NCBI RefSeq assembly: GCF_044326205.1
Contig: NZ_JBIRCY010000014.1
Location: 85,118 to 149,117 of the forward strand
Length of the DNA: 64,000 nt
Direction of reading: 5' to 3'
Source: Kumtagia sp044326205
Lineage (GTDB): Bacteria > Pseudomonadota > Alphaproteobacteria > Rhizobiales > Rhizobiaceae
Part shown: positions 58,026 through 64,000 of the stretch, piece after piece
Numbering within the stretch: position 1 is the stretch's first letter
Layout of the letters: every line of letters begins with the position of its first letter
Notes under the pieces: model-generated
Database searches by the model: none
What the model was told of the DNA's origin: nothing
Seen by the model: only the letters and a program-made list of their open reading frames with translations
Position numbers and translations under genes: made by a program

Positions 58026-58330
58026 CTAGTTGCACCAACACGCAACCGCGCCTGAGACGATGACTATCAAACGGCGGCCCTTTGCACGCAACGGTGTGAA
58101 AACGGCAAGGGCGCTAGCCTCGATGGCCAGCTTGGAACGGTTCGAATAGCGGAAGTCGAACTCTGCGAGGTAGCGGTGGGTGGTGTCCGGCGCAATGCTG
58201 ATACGCCCTTCACGCTGCGCTTGTGGCCCTCGACCGTGTTGAGCGGGCGTTGCGCCCGCCCAGGCCAACTGCCGGCAAGGCCGCCAGAGCCGGTAAAACC
58301 GTCATTGGTGCCGCCAGCCATCACCTGTCC
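58026..58330 (-). pseudogene. Relic of an IS1595-type (ISXO2-like) transposase C-terminus
   Basis: Two frames carry pieces of the DDE transposase end. NTVEGHKRSVKGVS (about 58243 downward) matches the NTVEG-F-R-KG block, then after a frameshift near 58195 HRYLAEFDFRYSNRSKLAIE matches the terminal block. The rest of the transposase and the inverted repeats are absent. It overlaps the 3' end of the GntR gene region and marks a decayed insertion. Confidence 0.65.
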
Positions 58331-59043
58331 TCGCCGCCGTCGCGCTGGCGCCAAAATGTGTCGGCGAGCTGCGCCAGATGGGCGCGCATCGCCGCTTCGG
58401 CGCGGTCCGGGTCGCGCGCGGCAATGCCGTCATAGATCGCCTTGTGGGCCTGGTAGGCGGTCTTCTCCTGGCCGCTGGCGGCCAGCGTCACCACGCGCTG
58501 TTCCTTCAGCCATTCCGAAATCTGGTCGTGCAGCGCGATGAACACCGGGTTGCGGGCGATGCGCGGCAGCTCGAAATGGAAGGCGATGTCGGTGCTGGTG
58601 AAGCGCTCGCGGTCGCCGATCGCCTTGCGGTTGGCCTCCAGCGCGGCCTTCAGCGCTTCCAGATCTTCCGCAGCGGCGTTCTGGGCGGCCTCGCGGGCAA
58701 GGCCGGCCTCGAAGAACATGCGCGCACCCTGGAAATGGCGCTGGCCTTCCCTGGTCGACAGCATCTGGCGCACCGCCGGCGCCATGCCGGTGAAGATATG
58801 GGTCGCCGTCGGCATCAGCACTTTGGCGCGCGCGCCGTTGGTGAGTTCGACGAGGCCCGCCTTCTGCAGCGCGATCAGCGCCTCGCGGATCGCGGGCCTG
58901 CCGACGCCGAAGCGGTTCTGCAGGTCGCGCTCGGGCGGAAGCTGGTCTCCCGGCTTCAGCTTGCCCGACAGGATCTGCGCCTCGAGATGCGAGGCGACAT
59001 GTTCGAAGAGTTTCTTGCGTTCGATGACGAGTGGGTCGACCAT
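58321..59043 (-). CDS. GntR-family regulator with FCD domain
   Basis: A 240-residue regulator. The winged helix is LFEHVASHLEAQILSGKLKP, LPPERDLQNRFGVGRPAIRE, ALIALQKAGLVELTNG. The FCD domain has metal-site residues in DIAFHFELPRIARNPVF, AHKAIYDGI and MRAHLAQL. The spelling LPPERDL and the length resemble NanR/LldR-like members. It is divergent from the reductase/importer operon at 59249 and probably represses it. An inverted repeat just upstream (59048-59098) may be its operator. Confidence 0.93.
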   Translation of the reverse strand: MVDPLVIERKKLFEHVASHLEAQILSGKLKPGDQLPPERDLQNRFGVGRPAIREALIALQKAGLVELTNGARAKVLMPTATHIFTGMAPAVRQMLSTREGQRHFQGARMFFEAGLAREAAQNAAAEDLEALKAALEANRKAIGDRERFTSTDIAFHFELPRIARNPVFIALHDQISEWLKEQRVVTLAASGQEKTAYQAHKAIYDGIAARDPDRAEAAMRAHLAQLADTFWRQRDGGEDR

Positions 59044-59047
59044 AGAC

Positions 59048-59098
59048 CTTTCATACCATCATGCTTGACAACCATGCAACTGCTTGCAAGTATGAAAG
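59048..59098. promoter_or_regulatory. Inverted repeat in the GntR/importer divergent promoter
   Basis: CTTTCATAC (59048) and GTATGAAAG (59090) are perfect complements separated by 33 bases. The space between contains TTGACA-like and CTTGCAAG sequences. The position next to the GntR start suggests autoregulation. Confidence 0.45.
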
Positions 59099-59248
59099 TG
59101 ACAAGACAGCTTGCACAGCGAGATGGACCCGGCGCTCGGCGCCGGGCTTTGGCCTGCCCGCCGCGGAGCGGCGGCGGGAGAGCGTCCGTCTTTTCTGTTT
59201 GCGCATCAGGACCGGTGGCGGCAGCGTCATCGCAGGGAGGATTTTGGA

Positions 59249-60184
59249 ATGCGGATCGCCATTCTGGGCGGCGGCGGAGCCATGGGCGGCATATTCGGGG
59301 GGTATCTCGCCCGCGCCGGCAACGATGTCACCCTGATCGACGTGTCGAAAACAGCCGTGCAGGCGATCAACGACAACGGTCTTGTCATCGAGGAGAAGGA
59401 CGGCTCGCAGCCGGTCATCCGCGTGTCGGCCAGCGACGATCCGACGGAGGTCGGGCCGGTCGACCTCGTGATCAACTTCGTCAAATGCTACCACACCGAA
59501 GCCGCCGTGCGGGCCGCCGCGCCGATGATCGGCAAGGAGACGGCGGTGCTCAGCCTGCAGAACGGCTGGGGCAACGCGCCGCGCATCGCCGGCATCGTCG
59601 GCGAGGACAGGGTGCTGGTCGGGCTGACCTATCATGGCGGCACGCTGCTGGCGCCGGGCCGGGTAAAACATCCGGGCAGCGGCATGACCTATATCGGCGA
59701 ACTCACCGGCAAGGAGACCGAGCGGCTGGGCCGCGTGGTCGACGCCTTCCGCGATGCGCAAATCGAGACCACGAAGTCCGGCCGCATTCTCGACGAGGTG
59801 TGGAAGAAGCTGGCGCTCAATGCCTGCACGCTGCCGGTGGCCGGCCTGCTGCGCTTCATGTCGCACGAACTGGTCGCCTTCGACGGCACCAAGAACCTGA
59901 TGGCCGCGATCCTGAAAGAGGTCGTGGCGGTCGCCAAGGCGCAGGGCATCGCGCTCGACTATGACGAGCGCTGGGCGGCGATCACCGGCCTGCTGGAAAA
60001 GGCCGTCGGCGGCAAGGCCTCGATGTTGCAGGACGTGGAGGCCAGGCGCCAGACCGAGATCGAGGTGATCAATGGCGCGATCGTCGAGGCGGGCAGGCGC
60101 ACAGGCGTGCCGACGCCGCACAACGAGACGATGGTCTGGATGGTCCAGGCTGCCGAGCGCCACTATCTGCAGGCGAAGGCCTGA
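59249..60184 (+). CDS. Ketopantoate reductase-like (PanE/ApbA family) dehydrogenase
   Basis: A 311-residue NADP-dependent reductase. The N-terminal motif is MRIAILGGGGAMGGIFGGYL. LVINFVKCYHTEAAVRAA and LSLQNGWGNAPRI follow, and the catalytic Lys and Asn lie in EVWKKLALNACTLP. The family reduces 2-keto acids such as 2-dehydropantoate; sugar-linked relatives act on other keto acids. It stands five bases before a ribose-type importer ATPase gene, so a catabolic role on a keto or hydroxy acid is more likely than pantothenate synthesis. The ATG at 59249 follows GGGAGGATTTTGG. Confidence 0.9.
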   Translation: MRIAILGGGGAMGGIFGGYLARAGNDVTLIDVSKTAVQAINDNGLVIEEKDGSQPVIRVSASDDPTEVGPVDLVINFVKCYHTEAAVRAAAPMIGKETAVLSLQNGWGNAPRIAGIVGEDRVLVGLTYHGGTLLAPGRVKHPGSGMTYIGELTGKETERLGRVVDAFRDAQIETTKSGRILDEVWKKLALNACTLPVAGLLRFMSHELVAFDGTKNLMAAILKEVVAVAKAQGIALDYDERWAAITGLLEKAVGGKASMLQDVEARRQTEIEVINGAIVEAGRRTGVPTPHNETMVWMVQAAERHYLQAKA

Positions 60185-60189
60185 GGCTG

Positions 60190-61719
60190 ATGGCCGCGCG
60201 GCTCGAAATCCGCAACGTTTCCAAGACGTTTCCGGGCGTGCGCGCGCTGGACGACGTTTCGATGAGCGTCGAGCCCGGCGAGATCCGCGCCCTGCTCGGC
60301 GAGAACGGCGCCGGAAAATCGACCCTCGGCAAGATCATCGCCGGCGTCTATTCGCGCAGCCAGGGCATTGTCGTCATCGACGGCCAGGAGATCGAGGGCG
60401 TCGACGAGAAGGCGGCGGGTGAATTGGGCATCGGCATCGTCCACCAGGAAGGCTCGCTGGTGCCGCAGCTTTCCGTGGCGGAGAACATCTTTGCCGGCCG
60501 CCAGCCGACGCGCTGGCTGGGGCAGGTGGATCGCCGCGCGATGCGCGAGCAGGCGAGGGCGCTGATCGCCGAGCTCGGCGTCGTCATCGACCCGGCCGTC
60601 AAGGTGGCGTCGCTGTCGCCGGCCCAGGCGCAGATCGTCGAGATCGCCAAGGCGCTGTCGCGCGACCTGCGTATCCTGATCCTCGACGAGCCGACGGCCG
60701 CGCTTACGCTGACCGAGACCGAAAAGCTCTTCGAGGTGGTGCGGAAACTGGCCGGAAACGGCGTCTCTATAATCTATGTATCGCACCGCCTGGCCGAGAT
60801 CTTTTCGCTCTGCCATTCCGTCACGGTGTTGAAGGACGGCAGGCTGGCCGGCACGCGGCGCGTCGCCGAGACCTCGACGGACGAGCTGATCCGCCTGATG
60901 GTCGGCCGCGAGGTGCATCTGTCGCGCGCGGCATCGCGAAGCCTCGGGCCGGTCGTGCTCAAGGCGGACAATGTCAGCGCGCCGCCGCTGGTCCGCTCGG
61001 CCTCGATCACGGTGCGCGCCGGCGAGATCGTCTGCCTTGCCGGCCTCATTGGCTCCGGCCGCAGCGAGTTCTGCGAGGCGATTTTCGGCGCAAGGCGCAG
61101 GCGTGGCGGCGCGGTCAGCATCAGCGGCGCGCCGGTCGACCCGACCGGCCCCTGGGACGGCAAGCGCGCCGGCATCGGCATGGTGCCGGAAGACCGCAAG
61201 ACCTCGGGCCTGTTCCTCGGCATGGACATCGTCAACAACGTCGCCGCGACGGTGCTTTCGAAAGTCTCGTCGGGAGTGAATTTTTCCAACAGCAAGGCGG
61301 AGGCGCTGGCTAAGAGCTTCGTCGACGAATTGCGCATCGCCACGCCGACCGTGCACAAGGTGGTCGGCGACCTCTCGGGCGGCAACCAGCAAAAAGTGTT
61401 GCTCGCCAAATGGCTCGCCATGGAACCGCGCCTGCTCATCGTCGACGAGCCGACGCGCGGCGTCGATGTCGGCGCGCGCTCGGAAATCTACCGGCTGCTC
61501 CGGGCGCTGGCCGACAAGGGCGTGGCGCTGCTGATCGTCTCGTCGGACCTGCCTGAGGTGCTGGCGCTGGCGGACCGCATCGTCGTCATGGCCGAGGGGC
61601 GCACCGTCGGCGAACTGCCGGGCGACGGCGCCAGCGAAGAACAGGTACTGCGGCTGGCGACGAAATACACCGCGTCCGTCGCCGGGCTTCGCGGCGAACC
61701 GGCGAGGGCGACAGCGTGA
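60190..61719 (+). CDS. Ribose-type ABC transporter ATP-binding protein (two ATPase domains)
   Basis: A 509-residue double ATPase. Domain one has LLGENGAGKSTLGKIIAGV, VHQEGSLVPQLSV, the atypical signature LSPAQAQIVEIAKAL and LILDEPTAALT. Domain two has VCLAGLIGSGRSEFCEAIFG, VPEDRKTSGLFLG, LSGGNQQKVLLAKWL and IVDEPTRGVDVG. This is the RbsA/XylG layout. It is followed, overlapping, by its permease. Confidence 0.94.
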   Translation: MAARLEIRNVSKTFPGVRALDDVSMSVEPGEIRALLGENGAGKSTLGKIIAGVYSRSQGIVVIDGQEIEGVDEKAAGELGIGIVHQEGSLVPQLSVAENIFAGRQPTRWLGQVDRRAMREQARALIAELGVVIDPAVKVASLSPAQAQIVEIAKALSRDLRILILDEPTAALTLTETEKLFEVVRKLAGNGVSIIYVSHRLAEIFSLCHSVTVLKDGRLAGTRRVAETSTDELIRLMVGREVHLSRAASRSLGPVVLKADNVSAPPLVRSASITVRAGEIVCLAGLIGSGRSEFCEAIFGARRRRGGAVSISGAPVDPTGPWDGKRAGIGMVPEDRKTSGLFLGMDIVNNVAATVLSKVSSGVNFSNSKAEALAKSFVDELRIATPTVHKVVGDLSGGNQQKVLLAKWLAMEPRLLIVDEPTRGVDVGARSEIYRLLRALADKGVALLIVSSDLPEVLALADRIVVMAEGRTVGELPGDGASEEQVLRLATKYTASVAGLRGEPARATA

Positions 61720-62729
61720 TGGCGGCCGAGATGACCCAGCAATCCGGCGAAGGGGCTGCCCGCGACGCGCTCCTCCTGCGCACCGTTCGCCGCCTGGCGG
61801 ATTCGCGCGAGCTGACGCTGTTCATCCTGGTCGTGGTTCTGGCCGTCGTCATGACCATCGTCTACCCCAATAATTTCCCGACCGGCGCGAACATGCGGGC
61901 GGTCCTGCTCAACCTCGCCCCGGTCGGCATCCTGGTCTGCGGCATGATGCTTTTGATGATCGCCGGCACATTCGACCTGTCGGTCGGCTCGACGCTGGCG
62001 CTGTCCGGCGTGTGGGCCGGCGTGGTCGCCGGCTGGTGGGGCTGGCCGGCGGAGATCGCGCTCCTGATCGGCATAGCGGTCGGCGCGATTGCCGGGCTGA
62101 TCAACGGGCTGATCGTCACGCGCATCGGCATCAACGCGCTGATCGCCACGCTGGGAACGCTCACCATCTATCGCAGCCTGACCTATGTGACCGCCGGCAC
62201 CGGCGTGACGCCGATCGGCGACGCTTTCGCCGCCTATGGCCGTGCCGCCGATCCGATCCTGCGCATCCAGTCGCCGTTCTGGGCGATGCTGGTTCTGGTG
62301 CTGATCGGCGGCTGGCTGGTGGCGCGCACGCGCTTCTTCCGGCAGTTCTATTTCGTCGGCGGCAATCCGCGCGCCGCCCAGCTTTCCGGCATCCGCGTCG
62401 ACCGGCTGATCCTGATCGGCTTCATCATCATGGGCGCGCTTGCCGGGTTGGCCGGCGTGCTGGGCGCGGCGCGCTTGAACAGCGCGGTCGTCAATGCGGG
62501 CGTAGGCATAGAACTGAAGGTCATCACCGCGACCGTGCTCGGCGGCGCCAGCCTGAAGGGCGGCGAAGGCACGATCCTCGGCGGCATCCTTGGCGTGCTG
62601 TTTATCGCGCTGATCGAGAACGCCATGATCATCAACGCGGTCGGCGTGTTCTGGCAGGGGCTCGTTGTCGGCCTGGTGCTGCTGTTCGCGGTCTCGCTGG
62701 ACCGTTTCAAGAGTGTTGGCCGCGCCTGA
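61716..62729 (+). CDS. Ribose-type ABC transporter permease
   Basis: A 337-residue CUT2 permease. IAGTFDLSVGSTLALSGV is the class hallmark, followed by GLINGLIVTRIGINALIATL, and SLKGGEGTILGGILGVLFIA. The GTG at 61716 overlaps the ATPase stop; the ATG at 61719 is the alternative start, one codon later. One permease gene is present, so the channel is probably a homodimer. Confidence 0.93.
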   Translation: MMAAEMTQQSGEGAARDALLLRTVRRLADSRELTLFILVVVLAVVMTIVYPNNFPTGANMRAVLLNLAPVGILVCGMMLLMIAGTFDLSVGSTLALSGVWAGVVAGWWGWPAEIALLIGIAVGAIAGLINGLIVTRIGINALIATLGTLTIYRSLTYVTAGTGVTPIGDAFAAYGRAADPILRIQSPFWAMLVLVLIGGWLVARTRFFRQFYFVGGNPRAAQLSGIRVDRLILIGFIIMGALAGLAGVLGAARLNSAVVNAGVGIELKVITATVLGGASLKGGEGTILGGILGVLFIALIENAMIINAVGVFWQGLVVGLVLLFAVSLDRFKSVGRA

Positions 62730-62814
62730 GGAGAGCGTGCGCCTTCGCATGGAAACGCCGGGCGGCCGGCGGGCGTGAAAGAATGGAAGACTGGTTTCTC
62801 AGGAGGAGTTGGAC

Positions 62815-63834
62815 ATGAAATCGGCATTAAAAAGCATTCTCGCCGGCGCCGCCCTTGCGGCCGCCGCGATCGGCCTGAACGCGCCGGCCGGCGCGCAGGA
62901 ATCGTCCTTCGGCCCGGCCGACGCGAAATACACGTACTACTGGATTTCCAACAAGGCGAACCTGCCGCTGTTCGTTCAATACGACTATGTCGGCATGAAG
63001 CGCATCGCCGAGGAACTCGGCGTCAAGGTCATCGTCGCCGGTCCGACCGATTTCGACGTGCCCGGCTTCATCGCCGCCGTCGACCAGGTCTGCGCCCAGA
63101 AGCCGAGCGGCGTCTCGGTGGTCGGCGGCTGGGACCCGTCGCTGACGGAATCCGTCAAGAAGTGCATGGAGCAGGGCGTGCCGACGGTGGTCGACGATGG
63201 CGACCTGCCGGATTCCGGCCGCCTGGCCTATATCGGCACCAACTGGACGCAGGTCGGCGTCTCGCAGGCCAGGAAGATGATGGAGATGCTTCCTAACGGC
63301 GGAAAACTTGCCATGATGTCGATCATCAACGCCGGCAACATGCGCGAGGCCGTCGCGGGCTTCCAAGCCTATATCGCGGCGAATGGCGGCGGCAAATACG
63401 AGATCGTCGCCAACGAGGACGACGGCGGCGACGCCCAGAAGGCGGCGCAGGTCACGGCGGCGATCCTCGCGGCGCATCCCGACATCGCCGGCCTCGCCGG
63501 CTTCGATTCGGAGTCCGGCGCGGGCATCGTCACGGCTTTGCGCGAGGCGGGCAAGAACCCCGGCGACATCAAGGTCACCGCGATGGAGCAGACGCCCGAC
63601 TTCTTCAAGACGGCCAAGGAGGGCTGGGTCGACGGCATCGTCGTGCAGAACCGCGAACTCTTCATCTATTACGCGGTGAAGCTGCTGCATGACTTCAACA
63701 CCAACGCGCTGAAGTCGGCCGGTCTTGGCTCGGCCGATGGCGGCCGGCCGATCCCCGATAGCCTCGACACCGGCGTGCTGCTGGTCACCAAGGACAATGT
63801 CGACAAGGTGCTGACGGCGCTGAATGTGAAGTGA
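62815..63834 (+). CDS. Ribose-type ABC transporter substrate-binding protein
   Basis: A 339-residue periplasmic sugar-binding protein. Residues 1-27 form a signal peptide (LKSILAGAALAAAAIGL, cleaved near AGAQE). The mature part starts YTYYWISNKANLPLFVQYDY, with KVIVAGPTDFDVPGFIAAVD and IAGLAGFDSESGAGIVTALR. The ATG at 62815 follows AGGAGGAGTT. It is the last gene of the operon, unlike the other ribose-type unit in the window, where the binding protein comes first. Confidence 0.93.
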   Translation: MKSALKSILAGAALAAAAIGLNAPAGAQESSFGPADAKYTYYWISNKANLPLFVQYDYVGMKRIAEELGVKVIVAGPTDFDVPGFIAAVDQVCAQKPSGVSVVGGWDPSLTESVKKCMEQGVPTVVDDGDLPDSGRLAYIGTNWTQVGVSQARKMMEMLPNGGKLAMMSIINAGNMREAVAGFQAYIAANGGGKYEIVANEDDGGDAQKAAQVTAAILAAHPDIAGLAGFDSESGAGIVTALREAGKNPGDIKVTAMEQTPDFFKTAKEGWVDGIVVQNRELFIYYAVKLLHDFNTNALKSAGLGSADGGRPIPDSLDTGVLLVTKDNVDKVLTALNVK

Positions 63835-63846
63835 GGGTTTGACGAT

Positions 63847-63879
63847 CCTCCGCGCCTCGCCTGCGGCGAGACGCGGAGG
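63847..63879 (+). terminator. Hairpin after the importer operon
   Basis: CCTCCGCG and CGCGGAGG pair, with an inner CTCGC/GCGAG pair, just 13 bases after the last stop. No T tract follows, so it may act as an RNA 3'-end protector or work with Rho. Confidence 0.5.
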
Positions 63880-63883
63880 CATC

Positions 63884-64000
63884 ACCCCCTCACCGGCCCT
63901 TCGGGCCACCTCTCCCCCTGCCCGGGGGAGAGGATAGCCGGCCGCAAGGTGAGCGCCAGTCGCTGGCGCTGCGCATCCTCTCCCCGGGCAGGGGGAGAGG
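63884..64000. repeat. Palindromic intergenic repeat, cut by the window edge
   Basis: CCTCTCCCCCTGCCCGGGGG with GAGAGGAT (about 63908-63935) faces its complement (from about 63975 to the end of the window). It resembles the CTCTCCCC-type palindrome at 26658-26846 in pattern but not in exact sequence. Confidence 0.75.

Noticed and set aside
1..64000. tRNA, rRNA, CRISPR arrays, riboswitches
   Set aside because: No cloverleaf with conserved arms, ribosomal RNA segment, spaced direct repeats, or known aptamer pattern was recognised by eye. The repeats present are inverted, not CRISPR-like.

Overview
The window looks like a chromosomal or megaplasmid segment of a Rhizobiales (Hyphomicrobiales) alphaproteobacterium, probably Mesorhizobium or a close relative. 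The reasons are high GC, very dense ABC importers for plant- and soil-derived solutes, DeoR/LacI/GntR regulators beside each catabolic operon, and long palindromic intergenic repeats of the rhizobial mosaic-element type. No rRNA, tRNA, CRISPR array, phage or intact insertion sequence was seen. About 52 intact or nearly intact genes and several relics are supported. || Layout. 1-5276: a sugar ABC importer (permease cut by the window edge, binding protein) divergent from a TIM-barrel protein, an FGGY kinase, a HAD-phosphatase stump and a DeoR repressor. 5566-6438: an unknown protein whose paralogue lies at 56037-57026. 6968-18416: a complete oligopeptide-type ABC importer, a DeoR/GlpR repressor, and a divergent glycerol-type operon (GlpA-like FAD dehydrogenase with a 2Fe-2S tail, a partner flavoprotein, a glycerol-kinase-like FGGY kinase), tied together by a repeated operator. 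18664-26581: a FucA-type aldolase, sn-glycerol-1-phosphate dehydrogenase and phosphonate-monoester/phosphodiester hydrolase, then a four-gene importer. Both units carry the same 16-bp inverted repeat, which suggests one regulon for phosphoglycerol or phosphonate-ester scavenging. || 26938-37108: a ribose-type importer with an SMP-30 lactonase, divergent from an SDR, a split transketolase and an enolase-superfamily dehydratase. LacI-type sites lie on both sides of the intergenic region and a LacI gene sits at 37957-38991. 39072-46036: GntR regulators and an acid-sugar module (two 2-hydroxyacid dehydrogenases, an enolase-superfamily enzyme, an HpcH/HpaI aldolase). 46085-51903: an unusual 2-oxoacid-dehydrogenase-like operon with an E1alpha-E1beta-lipoyl fusion, an E3-binding protein whose acyltransferase domain looks dead, a frameshifted Ldh-family gene and two SDRs lacking the catalytic tyrosine. 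52205-54444: a polar amino-acid importer without an ATPase gene. 54460-55689: a family III CoA-transferase. 55690-58330: a repeat-rich, gene-poor stretch with a transposase relic. 58321-63834: a GntR regulator divergent from a ketopantoate-reductase-like enzyme and a ribose-type importer. || The most unusual points are the putative sn-glycerol-1-phosphate salvage regulon, the E1-lipoyl fusion with a degenerate E2 partner, and a 17-bp operator found identically at 33.0 kb and 52.0 kb that joins two thiamine-diphosphate operons.
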